64,000 nt of DNA from Periconia sp. R9002. Lineage: Eukaryota; Ascomycota; Dothideomycetes; Pleosporales; Periconiaceae. The translations under genes were made by a program, and so were the position numbers. Positions 10,202 to 20,988 of this stretch are shown here, piece after piece. Positions within the stretch are counted from its first letter, which is position 1, and each line of letters starts with the position of its first letter. The notes under the pieces were generated by a model. That model saw only the letters and a list, made by a program, of their open reading frames with translations, was not told the DNA's origin and ran no database searches. Where the stretch lies: the NCBI GenBank assembly GCA_023627715.1, contig JAMAHW010000024.1:248001-312000 (forward strand). Reading direction: 5' to 3'.

Positions 10202-12147
10202 CTACATTCTTTTTCCTTACCATCAGTTCAGTTTATCAGCGTCTTATTTTTCGTAGCAGCACCAATACGTAGGTAGTAGCCCAATATCATCTACTCAGTC
10301 AATTGTTATCAGATGTTCTATCGTTTAAGGCAGAGTAATCCTACCTACCCTTCTAGTAAACACTTCCCTGCTCTTTCTTCCTCGCTACCTCTGTAGAAGT
10401 CTCGATACGCGGCGGGCACAATGTTAGTCATCCCAACCTATGATGCTACAGCAGCACCTAATCATGGTCTTGGAACGATACGATACGCTGCGCGACCCAA
10501 TGTCCTCGTCCTACAGTAATACTTAGAAAGTGGGTAAGTAGTACCGAAGTCTAGCTACAGACTTATCTATGGTCAAAACACTACGTAGCGCTGCGTAGCG
10601 TAACCAAAATGCCCACGTACCGCATACCACGGAATCAGAGTACTCACAATGAAACAACATCACTTCAAGATAAAAGTAGACTAAATCACTTAATCCCCTC
10701 CACATCAACACCTATCAATACCTTAATTTTCAATGAAAACCAACCAAGCAAGCAACCTGCTTTCCTAACCACAGGTACCTAAAGTCAACGTTCTTGGCTG
10801 GGCTGGGGGCGTTTTGCAGTTAATTTATTTTTGTCTTGGCCTTGCTTCGCTTGCGGGGTATGTACGTTGGGGTGGTTGTGGGTTGTGTGGATGCATTGAT
10901 TTCGGTAGCTAGGGTAGCTAGGATAGCTACGCAGTGAGTGAACGAACGGGGAAGTTGGTAAAGATGGTGTTATCGCGATTGCGAAGGGGATGGGTTTATT
11001 GATGCGTTTAAGCGCTTTTGTTATTGATTTTGATGTTTGATAGATTGGAGGATAGGTTTGTTTTGCACGCGACGCAAACAAAACAATAGAGTTTTACGCC
11101 TGCCTAGTTGGTTAGTTGGTTGCTCGTAGAATTTCAATTAACAATCGTCGTGCGCAAATTGTCAATTCAAAGTTGTGGACGGTTCCTGATTAACAATCAT
11201 TAGGAAATGGTTGTCAATCAAGTACTTGGCATGAATTAATCCTCATGGTTTTAAACCCTAATCTCCGAGAGAAACACTTTCATAGACGTTCCTTTTGGGA
11301 TGGAAAACGGGATTTGGATTGGTAGCGGTGACGATGTAGGAAATAAGATTTCAAGGCATCTCTTGTACAAGTACCATTTCCTACATACAAACAGGATATA
11401 AGCGAGTAGATATAAACATTTATGGAGTAATAAACAAACTAATACCTCCTACTCTAGTATTGATATAATAACCTACAAACAGTAAGACTGAGGGGTAAAC
11501 TATCGTTCTCACCAAGTCCGAACGAATTCCAGCTGGGAAACCAAGATGACGCGTACATGGGAAAAGGCTTGGCCGACGCATCTGCACGCAGGGAATCTTT
11601 CATTTTGCATCGGAGACATGGGGTTCTTTTGTCATCGGGTTCTTGGTATGCTCCGTATCCCCGTATCCCCCATGCACCCTGCCTCCGCCCGCCCCGTGGA
11701 TTTGGTGTGAACGATTGGGACTGCGATTCGTATCTGGCAGGCATCGCCGCCCGCCCGCCGCGCGCGCGCGCAAGGGTTGGGGTATAAAGTATAAAGTATA
11801 CATACCGGGACGGTCCCTCCACTCGTCTCCTCCACTGCGCTTCGTATTGCGGGTCGACGTGGGACTTTTTGTTGATTGTGTGTGTCTACCCTCCTACCTT
11901 GTAAGTTCAGTGATGTTCTGAAGGATGTGCGATGATATCATTGAGTGTTTACAACCTTTTTACCCGCCTGCATTCCTAGTATTCTTTTCTTTGGTGGCGA
12001 TTTAGCACGGGACTGACGATTACTTTGTTTTGTAGGAATAACTTTGATCGGAATTGTTGGCTCGTATTGTCAGCGAATTCGATTCATCAATCGCGAAAAA
12101 AAGCGTCCATTCCGGTAGTCCTTCGACAAGAGCCATCAATACCCAAC
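10202..12147. other. Long intergenic stretch before the DLH-like gene
   Basis: About 1.9 kb with no supportable coding gene. The first kilobase is AT-leaning with short direct repeats such as GGGTAGCTAGGATAGCTA near 10910-10930. From 11500 to 11780 it becomes GC-rich with a CG-dinucleotide run (11757-11770). The right end carries promoter-like elements, described separately. Confidence 0.5.
11783..12035 (+). promoter_or_regulatory. Probable TATA element and 5' UTR intron of the DLH-like gene
   Basis: TATAAAG at 11783-11789 is followed by a second TATAAAG-like copy a few bases later. Downstream, GTAAGT at 11901 and TTTTGTAG ending at 12035, with a GACTGAC branch-like site near 12010, fit a 135-nt intron inside the 5' leader. 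The coding start follows at 12148. This is inferred from signals alone; transcript data would settle it. Confidence 0.45.
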
Positions 12148-13202
12148 ATGTTCGCGCGATTCGCCCTGCTCGGCCTCGCAGCCAGCGCCGTCGCAAAAGT
12201 CCAATTGGCGCCTCCGCTGAAGAACGACGGCCAACCCGTGGGACAGATAAAAAATATCAATGGCAGTCAGTACACAGACCATGATGCGCCATCCAAAAGA
12301 ACAGCCAACTGACCCACCACCGCAGCGCAAATCTACCACTCCTTCTCGCCCTCGGGCACAGGCAACAGCACGACCGCCATCCTATACATAACCGACATCT
12401 TCGGAATCCCGAATCCGCAGGCCCAGCTGCTCGCCGACTCCCTGGCCGAAGCAGACTACACAGTCATTATGCCGGATCTTTTCAAAGGCGACCCTGTACC
12501 GCTTAATGCGCTCGAAGGCCCTGGGCTTAATCTCACTGATTGGTCATTGCGACACCCAGCGACGGAAGTTGATGGGATTATTGAGGCGACTATTGCGTGC
12601 GTTCTTCCTCTATCTCACGTTTTTGTCTGCTTCTGCGGATTTCCTGTTGGCCATCGTTGCGATTCTTGCATTTTTTCACGAAATATACATGTACTTACTG
12701 CCGAGAAAAACAGATACATCCGCTCCAACCTCACCATCCCCACCATCGCAGGCGTAGGATACTGCTTCGGCGGAAAATACGTCCCACGTCACATGACAAA
12801 CTCCTCACGAGGCATCGACATCGGCTTCATCGCGCACCCGAGTAACCTGCTTCCCTCGGAAATCGCGGCCGTTGTGAACCCTTTGAGTATCGCCGCCGGA
12901 GGTGCGATTGCTTCCGTCACGTCCTTTTTTACTTCACCATGAATTTGAAGAATCAGAAAAAATGAACACTTCACTAACGCAACCAAAACCAAACAGAGCT
13001 CGACGCAACATACAACGCGACGCACCGCTCCGCCGCCGAAGCGATCCTACAAGCCAACAACTTGACGTACGAGACGAGCTTGTATTCCGGCGCCCCGCAT
13101 GGGTTTGGTGTTAAGGTGGATTGGAATGTTAGGGAGCAGAGGTATGCTAAGACGGCTGCGTTTTATCAGGCGCTTCAGTGGTTTGGGTTTTGGTTGGAGT
13201 GA
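12148..13202 (+). CDS. Dienelactone hydrolase-family alpha/beta hydrolase, predicted secreted
   Basis: Exons are 12148-12265, 12326-12596, 12714-12901 and 12997-13202, giving 260 residues with consistent phases. The N-terminus (MFARFALLGLAASAVA) is a signal peptide candidate. YITDIFGIPNPQAQLLADSL matches the start of the DLH fold. The nucleophile elbow GYCFGG puts Cys near residue 147; Asp is probably in ELDATYN (near 195), and the catalytic His is in GAPHGF (near 227). Together these form the Cys-Asp-His triad of DLH enzymes, which open lactone or ester rings. Intron 3 has an ACTAACG branch site. Substrate cannot be told from sequence; many fungal members of this family have no assigned reaction. 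N-glycosylation-type NxS/T sites fit secretion. Confidence 0.85.
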
Positions 13203-14249
13203 TGCGCTACTGAGTGGGTTTTTTTTGGATGGGGAATGATGGAATAAGGAGAGGAGTAGTATATGTGTATACGTAGAATAGTGTAGGAATTTAATCTTTC
13301 GGGGGTTGTTTTTCTGTCTAGGTGGTGTGAGTTATCGTCAATACTCTACATTCTTTGATATTGTTAATAATACAATCCTAACATACCTCGAATTTCAAAA
13401 TCACTCACATCTCTTTTTCATCCCTTTTCCAACATACCCCTCGCTCTTATCTCATCAAGCACGAAGCACGAAATCATTTCTCTTTTTAGCACATGCATCG
13501 GTCTTCGAGATTCAGGTTTTGCCGGCGTCCACTCTTCTATCAATAGACAAAATATAGTTTACATACATTCCTAAGAATAGATAGAGGTCTGTTCACGCTA
13601 TTAGCCTATCGTATTATATGTATAATCTAATTCACAGACCGCGATTTACTGTGGAGAGCATATTGCCGCATACAACACGGCGTTCTGTTCCTGGACTTGT
13701 AGGGGTATTTTTGCAATATTTAGTTCTTTGCTTCTTATCAGTACCAAGACGGTGGTATTGATTCAACGTGGGAAATATCTGTTTCTTGTGAAATTACTAC
13801 ACATGTGGATGTGTAATGCGCAGATCACGTGATATGTTCTACCCACCCTCGTCTTTTCGATTTTTTGATTTTGAATGTTTATAATCACCTTTTTACGTAT
13901 TCTAAAAACTGGGACTATGAAGTCTAGATAGTAAATGTTCTATTGAAAGATTCTAATACTTTTGAGGTGTAATGCTCAATCTTGTCTGACTTAAGTTGTC
14001 GCGTGTCTTCAATGTTGCTTTTTCTGTACCTAGATATAGATGTAGAGAACCGCCACAAACCTGCCAGCAATCCCCAGCGGTCCAATGAAAATAATGAATG
14101 CTGCAAATGATCGGCTAGTTTGCAATGCTTTCAGCGAGGTCCGCAACGCTTTTTTCTTTCCCTAAGGTAAAATTGTATCATATTGTCTAGAGGATGAATT
14201 GTTCATTATTGTCCAATATATGTTTTCTTCACCTAAATATGTAATATTA
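13203..14249. other. Intergenic, AT-leaning, no gene seen
   Basis: This is about 1 kb between the DLH-like gene and a short minus-strand ORF. It holds short ORFs without coding character and AT-rich tracts (13340-13620, 13850-14040). Confidence 0.4.
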
Positions 14250-14417
14250 CTAGAAGATCCCCTCTAGTATCCTGTCATACTGAAGCCCTCTCGACTCCTC
14301 TTCCGTTTCCGCCGTATTGTGAAGATCCATTCGTCCAAAAACATTCACAGCCACAGGTGCTCCATCTCTAGGCTCAAGATCGTGATCGAGTGGGCTCTCA
14401 TTAGAGAAAGGCACCAT
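14250..14417 (-). CDS. Possible micro-ORF of 55 codons, unknown
   Basis: An ATG at 14417 opens a 55-codon frame ending with TAG at 14250. The translation is acidic with a segment DGAPVAVNVFGRMDLHNTAE that looks more like protein than random sequence. The frame is also open for about nine codons upstream of the ATG, so it could be the last exon of a small gene or a relic of a lost one. No family was recognised and no upstream exon could be fixed. It lies about 240 bp from the divergently placed NLR start. Confidence 0.25.
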   Translation of the reverse strand: MVPFSNESPLDHDLEPRDGAPVAVNVFGRMDLHNTAETEEESRGLQYDRILEGIF

Positions 14418-14661
14418 TTCTAGCGACGAGAAGTAGCATGGTTACGGTTCAGCCCGTATCTTTACAGCGTCAGGCTTAGACCTCTGTGGCTTGGTAGGGA
14501 CTCGCTTTCAGCCTTGCCTTTGGGCAAGGGGCCAATTCAGCCTGGCCATTGATGCATCTACAGACGTCCGCACATCTTCTTATCTGCAACCATCTTCTTT
14601 TTCATCTCTCCTCATTCCAAATCAACGCACTCGGCTCTGCATCGATTTTTAAAGTGCAGCT

Positions 14662-17600
14662 ATGAGAAGTAGCGTAGAAAGCACATCCACGGCGTCGAGG
14701 CTGAAGCGGGGCTGGCTCATAACCGACGACGACATAGGCCTGAAGGTAATCCACGAGGCGCCAGTAGAGGAAACGCAGATCATCGAGTACGTCTTTCGAA
14801 TACTTGTGTCTCAGCACTCACCCTCACGGTACATGCTGACCGTTCAAGCATCGTCGCTATCCACGGCATCGGCGCTCATCCCGACTACAGTTGGTGCAAG
14901 AATGTGGGCACCAGAGAGAACCAGCAGTGGATCAACTGGCTGGAGGAGGAAAGCATGCTGCCAACTGTGGCTCCAAACGCGCGCATTATGCGGTACGGAT
15001 ACCAGTCACACTGGTTCGGCGAAGGTGCAATGAGGCAGAGGACATCCACAGTTGCACAACGGTTGCTCTCTGCGTTGAAGCGGATCAGAAAGGTGCGAAC
15101 TTCCCGCCATCGATCCCTAAACACTGCTAACTCGCAGATGGCTTCTAGGAGTTCCCGTACCGACCACTCGTTTTCATCGCGCATTGCTTTGGCGGGTTGG
15201 TCATACTGAAGGTAGGCAGGCTCCGTTACATCAGATATGCGAGGCTGAAGCTGGACAGGCTCTTCTCGACGCTCGAACCTACGAAGAAGACTGGCCCGGC
15301 ATATTCATCTCAACCACTGGCCTGATCTTCTTCGGCACGCCGTTTCGAGGAACTACAAACATGAGCCAGACAGAGATGCTCGAAGCGGCCCGAAATGAAT
15401 ATCATGACGACGATATCCAGCCAGAGATCCTGAAGATTCTAGAGCCGGAAAATGAGTTCCTCCAAGACCTCGTCGACCAGTTCGGTAAAATACGGCGAAA
15501 CGCCAATAAGACCCAGGTAGTGTGCTTCTATGAGCTCAAATCGAGCAACGTTGGGAAAATTGTGGGTGGCAAAGATCGAACGGTACGCTCATCGGCACCT
15601 TGTATGTCTTTCCAGGCTAACTTTGGTTGAAGAGATTTGTGGTCAGTGAAGGCTCTGGCTGCCTTGATCTCTCTGATGCGACTAGTAAACATTCCCTTTC
15701 GCGGACACACTTTAACATGAACAAATTCAGCAGTCCCAATGAAGAAGACTTTCAGATTGTTGCGGAGGCTGTTCAATCGATGGTTGAGGCCGCCCATGGA
15801 CTTGTAATAGCTCGAAGCGAGAGTAGGTGATAGACCACCAGTACAATATAATACTATAGTTATTTTTGTGTTGACTCGTGGCCAGAAAAGAGTGACGAAG
15901 CTTTTTCAGTAACTTTCAGCCTTTCTGGAGTGGCAAAGACTGAGGATTTCGTAGCGAGAGAAGGGGAGCTAGCCCAGATGGACCAAGTGCTCCGCTCTGG
16001 TGACGGTCGTCGGACAGTCACTCTCCACGGTCTGGGCGGTATAGGCAAGACACAACTCGCGATTACATACGCTGTCCGGCATCGGGCAGACTTCTCCGCC
16101 ATCTTCTGGTTCAACATCAAAGACGGAGACTCGGTGAAGCAGGGTTTTGCTAGAGCGGCGCGAAGGATTGCAACGGACTGCCCATCGAGCGGGCTACGTG
16201 GTCTTGAGGAAGAGAAGGATCTGGACAAAGTGATGCGAGCGGTCAACCGCTGGCTCGAGCAGCCTAAGAATACTCGGTGGCTCATGGTCTTCGACAACTA
16301 CGATAATCCAAAGCTGTCAGGGGTCACTAACCCCACAGTGGTTGACATCCATCGCTTTCTTCCAGAAGCCTACCATGGCTCGGTCCTCATTACAACTAGG
16401 CTTGCAGCTGTAAAACTTGGCCGTCAGATCCCCATAAAAAAGCTTAGTAACCTGGTTGATAGCCTCAGGATTGTCTCGGATTCCTCAGGGAGAAATATTA
16501 CTGCCAAAAGTAGCAACTCTTTAACTCCTTTCGGATGTGAAAAATACTAAAATTGATAGATGATGATGCTGTGGCGCTTGGTAAAGAGCTGGATGGTCTT
16601 CCTTTAGCACTGGCTACTGCAGGAGCGTACCTGAATCAGGTCACAACAAGTTTGGCAGATTATCTTCGCCTTTATAAGGAAAGATGGCTGCGGCTGTTAC
16701 AGACGACCTCGGAGCTAGAATCATACGAAGACCGGGCATTATATACGACATGGCAACTATCGCTCGACCATCTCAAGCAGCGGAACGAGCTGTCGGTACA
16801 TCTCCTCAAACTGTGGGCGTACTTTGATAATCAAGACCTCTGGTATGAGCTATTAAAAAACTATTATGACGCTCCGGAATGGCTGCGTCAACTCACGGGA
16901 GACGAACTCGAGTTCACTGCAGCAGTAAGATTACTTTGTGACTACGGGCTAGCGGAGGCCTATACGTCGCCTGAAGATACCACCCCAGAATCCCAGGGTT
17001 ACAGCATGCATAGCTGCGTTCATTCGTGGACGGTGAATGTTTTGAACCAAGACCAGAGCCATCATATGGAAAAAGCGGCCTTAGGTTGTATAGGTTCACA
17101 TCTATCGAGGAGTTTTGCTTGTCATTCTTTAACATTACAGCGGCGTCTGCTCGAGCATGCAGCAAGATGCTGTGAATTCGTTTTAAAGGATGGAGCCGGC
17201 ATAGACGGGATGGAATGGGCTTTGGGTAATCTGGCCCTGCTCTATACCAACCAGGCGAAACTAGAGATGGCGGAGCAGTTGTACGATCGAGCGCTGCGGG
17301 GATTTAAGAAATCGTTTAGACTAGAGCACATTGAGACACTCAGGACAATGAGCAATCTAGGTGGGGTTTACCGAGTACAAGGCAAGCTAGATGCAGCTGA
17401 GGAGATGTATAACCAAGCGCTTCAATGTCAAGAAAAAGCACTTGGACTGGAGCACATTGAGACACTCAGAACAATCAACAACCTAGGCCTAGTCTACTGC
17501 GACCAGGGCAAGCTAGATGCAGCAGAGCGGGTATATAATCAAGCACTTCAAGGTCTAGAAAAAGTATTTGGACTAGAGCACGTTGAGACACTCAGTACAG

Positions 17601-18427
17601 TCAGCAATCTAGGCATACTCTACTACACACAGAGCAAACTAGATTCAGCAGAGCGGATGTACAATCAAGCGCTTCAAGGTCAAGAAAGGGTACTTGGAGT
17701 AGAGAACATTGAGACACTCAGTACAATCAACAATCTAGGCCTAGTTTACGCCGATCAGGGTAAACTAGATGCAGCAGAGCAGATGTTCAGTCGATCATTT
17801 AAGGTCTGGAAACAGGTGCTCGGAGCAAATCACGGAGAAACCCTAACAGCACTTTCCAACTTAGGACTCTTATCTAGCCGGAAAGGTAATTTTAAAGAGG
17901 CCGAGGAGAGATATGAACGAGCTTTGCGTGGACTTGAGGAAGCATTGCATCCCGAGCATACATGGACACTAAACGTGGTCTATAATTTTGGCGGTCTACG
18001 CATGGCGCAAGGCCAGCTCAATGAGGCTGGATTGATGTTCAAGCGTGCACTGCAAGGCTACGAGAAGGCCCTGGGTCCTGGGAATCCATATACGCTCAGG
18101 ATATCTATCAGTCTGGGCAGTCTTGCTATGAAGCAAGGAAAGCTGGAAGAGGCTGAGCAGAGATACCAACAGGTTCTAGAAGGATTCGAGAAGTCACTGG
18201 GCGTTATCCAGGTCAAGACGTACATTCCCGCCCTGGATACTCTAGAGAACATTGGCCGGCTTTATGCGTCTACAGGACGTTTGGAGCAAGCCTTGGAGAT
18301 GTACAAGCGTGCATTGAACGGTGTCGAGGCAGTTTTCGGGCGGTCTAGTCAACGGTACTCCAAGCTGGCTGCAGTGATGGCAAGCCTTGAGAGGCCAGTT
18401 GTTGACGTTGAAACCCTTGCCGCTTGA
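14662..18427 (+). CDS. NLR-type receptor: alpha/beta-hydrolase-like, NB-ARC, nine TPRs
   Basis: Exons: 14662-14786, 14849-15092, 15149-15211, 15259-15582, 15633-15822, 15886-16509, 16560-18427. All phases close, giving 1145 residues. Residues 42-310 form a lipase-like alpha/beta hydrolase (GIHGIGAHP near 46; elbow AHCFGG near 134-139; LIFFGTPFRG). NB-ARC follows: P-loop GLGGIGKT with Lys near 370, kinase-2 WLMVFDNYDNP near 447, a GSVLITTR element and GLPLALA near 536. Residues about 740-1125 are nine consecutive 42-residue TPRs of the NLGLVY-QGKLDAAE type. This is a known fungal NLR layout linked to non-self recognition and regulated cell death. The expected nucleophile Ser is Cys (near 136), so the hydrolase may be inactive or use Cys. 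The gene looks intact. Introns are 47-63 nt. Confidence 0.88.
17210..18350 (+). repeat. Tandem 126-bp units encoding TPRs
   Basis: Nine back-to-back units of 42 codons lie in the last exon of the NLR gene. Units 2 to 5 (about 17335-17840) are especially alike, sharing QGKLDAAE, YNQAL and LEHIETL-type blocks at both protein and DNA level. Such near-identical internal repeats can gain or lose units by unequal recombination. Confidence 0.8.
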
Positions 18428-19062
18428 CGACCGAAACTTCTCAAGCTACAGAAGTCATCATGTACGATAGTTAACGGTGCGCTAAATAGCCGTATTGAGA
18501 ACGCTGGTCAACACTTAACCTCCACCACCAAAGGCAAGGAGCTTCGAATCCAGCTGTTTTGCGAATGAATGGTATAAAAGACTATAAATTTTATTATGTT
18601 AGTAAAATAGGATGACACAAATGGCCTTTTTCAACTTTCTTTCACGCAGTCTGGGGTACCCCTGCGACACATAAAAATCATCAACTATCTTTCCGTGCTC
18701 TGTATTCAACCCACTACGTTGCAATTTGCTAACTTTAAACGCGTGATTGTGAGTAATGCTAAAGCGAGCCTGCTTTTTCGCTTTTTGATTAGATTTTTAA
18801 GAAATTCAGAGCTCGTTGCGAGGAATTTGAAAGTATGTTTTCCCGTAGACCTTGTGCGATTTTGAGATTTGGAGGATCGAAAAGAGATATCGCTAGACTC
18901 TCACTCCCTAATTTACGTAAACTTTTATTCTATCGTTTTACTGTACTCAATGCGCAGAATCACGCAGAATTCCACGTGATATTCCCGTTTTCCCCATCAG
19001 CACATTCGCACATTCGACCCTGTCTCGTAAAAAAAGCAACAGAACACTATATATCATAGCTA
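18428..19062. other. Intergenic between NLR and convergent membrane-protein gene
   Basis: About 630 bp, AT-leaning, with no convincing ORF. It should contain both 3' UTRs. A GCTTCGAATCC motif near 18541 resembles a tRNA B box, but no A box or foldable tRNA surrounds it. Confidence 0.4.
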
Positions 19063-19881
19063 CTATGTTCTAACAGGTAACTCGACCGGAACCGACCACC
19101 CCGGCAGCTCACTACGCTCCGTGTTGTACTCAAACCCATTAAACACCCTATGATCCCCCCGAACCTCTTTTCGCGGTTGTCCGGGCTGTCCGCCAGCAGA
19201 AGCAGCACTTGACCTCCATCGCATAGCCTTGCGCATGAACACAATGGCGCCGACGACTGTCAAAAACCCGAGTATAGAGGCGACGGCGATTGCCACTTTA
19301 ACACCAGTAGAAAGTCTACCTGGGCTATTTTGTGTTGATAGTGACGTGGGGGAGGTGTTTGACAATTCAGTGGCGGTGGCTGCCATAGAGGAAGATATAG
19401 AGATCGCCCTTGCTCCAAAGTTTGTCGGTAACTCCACAACCCCGACATCATTCGTACAACACGATCTCGAAACCCCACAGCACCAACGCTTGTTCGTCGG
19501 CGTGTCCTCACACGGCGTTACTCGCGACATGCCCAAGTCATTCCGCGTGGATCGACAATCGTCGATGCAATCCGGGCTCGAGATGTTCTGGTTCGTGCAG
19601 TACGTTACCCAGTACTCGGTAATCACTTTGCGGTTCTCGGTGCGGTTGTGCATGCACACGCCGTTGTCGAGGCAGATGTCTTGGATGGTGGTTCGCGGGG
19701 CATCGCTGCCGGATGCCGCGGGGCGGTTGATGAAGCAGCAGATGCTGCGGACGGGGTCTTTGGTACAGGCTTGGAGATCTGGGAAGCGGATCTTGGTCGA
19801 GTTGGGGAAGTAGCAGTCTTGTCCGCGCACGTGGGCGACGGCCGAGATGAGGAGGTGGGATAAAAGGGCCGAGGGCTTCAT
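19063..19881 (-). CDS. Cysteine-rich single-pass membrane protein, unknown function
   Basis: The likely start is the ATG at 19881 (272 residues) because it directly opens a signal peptide (MKPSALLSHLLISAVAHVRG). A longer in-frame start at 19941 would bury that signal. The ectodomain (about residues 24-160) has some 15 Cys in patterns such as RSICCFI, DICLDNGVC and WCCGVSRSCC. A Ser/Thr-rich stalk leads to one transmembrane helix (VKVAIAVASILGFLTVVGAI, near 203-225) and a short basic tail. This plan is common among uncharacterised fungal surface proteins. It could be a sensor or wall-linked protein; nothing in the sequence fixes a role. The gene appears to have one exon. Confidence 0.75.
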   Translation of the reverse strand: MKPSALLSHLLISAVAHVRGQDCYFPNSTKIRFPDLQACTKDPVRSICCFINRPAASGSDAPRTTIQDICLDNGVCMHNRTENRKVITEYWVTYCTNQNISSPDCIDDCRSTRNDLGMSRVTPCEDTPTNKRWCCGVSRSCCTNDVGVVELPTNFGARAISISSSMAATATELSNTSPTSLSTQNSPGRLSTGVKVAIAVASILGFLTVVGAIVFMRKAMRWRSSAASAGGQPGQPRKEVRGDHRVFNGFEYNTERSELPGWSVPVELPVRT

Positions 19882-20025
19882 GGCCGTGCGGATTGGAAAT
19901 GCGGAGAGGTGAGGTGAGGTCGGATAGGCCCGCGAAAGCACGAGAGACGGTTTTGTAGAAAGGTTTTTGGTGAGGTATATGATGAGGGCGCTGCGTGGAC
20001 CGCATACTAGGCATCAGTACATATC

Positions 20026-20358
20026 ATGATGCTCAACGACCTTCCAAGAGACGTTCAGATCTGCGCCCCAGAAGTTGGAGCGACGAATTGGTATCGTGTG
20101 CATCATCAGGCATGCCAATCTGGGAAGCCTTATTCCCTCTACACGTCTTTAGCGAATGGTTACTTCACATACCGCCCCTCGTTTCACAATGTTCGTGTTC
20201 CTGGGGTTTCGATTTCACAAAATGGGGGCGGTGGCGTCGTCGCTAACAATCGATTCTGCGAATCTAGTGGCAACGTTCAAGTCTGCAAAGTGTATCAGCT
20301 CCGTCAGAAGGACTGCATGTCTAAGATCTCCTGCTGCGCGCAAGCGAGGGAGTGATTG
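20026..20358 (+). CDS. Small Cys-containing ORF, unknown (possible gene)
   Basis: A 109-codon ORF, divergent from the membrane-protein gene and only about 145 bp from its start. The translation is not low-complexity (NWYRVHHQACQ, SLYTSLANGYFTYRPSF) and ends in a Cys cluster (CESSGNVQVC, CMSKISCC). There is no signal peptide at the first Met, so an upstream exon may be missing, or the ORF may be chance or a relic. No family was recognised. Confidence 0.35.
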
Positions 20359-20988
20359 AACACAGTATACCACGTGTGTGGATCTTGACGTGCCTACCTT
20401 TATACATGATCACTTAAAAAAAAATTGGTGATTAAATGCGGAGAGACGTTATAAAATTACAAACCGTACTTTGGAACTACTAGCTTAGTTCCGAATTATT
20501 GAACACGTTCGCTATCGGCGAACTCCTTGCGCGACGCATCCCCTTGTGTAGTGCCAAGACACGGAACTTAGCATCAGGTATCTGTCTACGCGTCCTCCAA
20601 GCAAGTAGATGAAAAATCTTACAGGAAAGAGTTCTAGAATTGGAGATCTCTGACAAGAAGTTTCAGACACTAAATGTGCATATTTGAATGCAAGCTTTCG
20701 TTTGCGCCGCTTGAAGGCCGAAAGCGGATTTTTGATATAAGAGAGTTTAGGTAAGTGAAGATTGTCTGTTCCTCCGCGGACTACACTATTAAGATCTCAA
20801 GTCGTGGACGAAAGGCGGCCTTTGCAAAGAAATGCACATGAACTGTTGTCTGATATTCAATTTACAGATTATGGTGTACTTGAAATATGCTGTGCTCTGC
20901 TGCTTCGATGCCCTAAACTCCAATTTTGCTAACGCCAACGCCGTACCGATTGCAATTATCGTGGTTGCTTTATCAACTACATAGCATT
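20359..20988. other. Intergenic, nothing recognised
   Basis: About 630 bp between the small ORF and the 3' end of the helicase pseudogene. It contains an A8-type run near 20420. No ORF or RNA gene was seen. Confidence 0.4.

Noticed and set aside
15930..16550. Separate NB-ARC gene starting in this stretch
   Set aside because: Good splice sites on both sides join it in phase to the hydrolase exons and the TPR exon, so it is part of one receptor gene.
18530..18560. tRNA-like B-box motif GCTTCGAATCC
   Set aside because: No A box at the right distance and no cloverleaf could be drawn.
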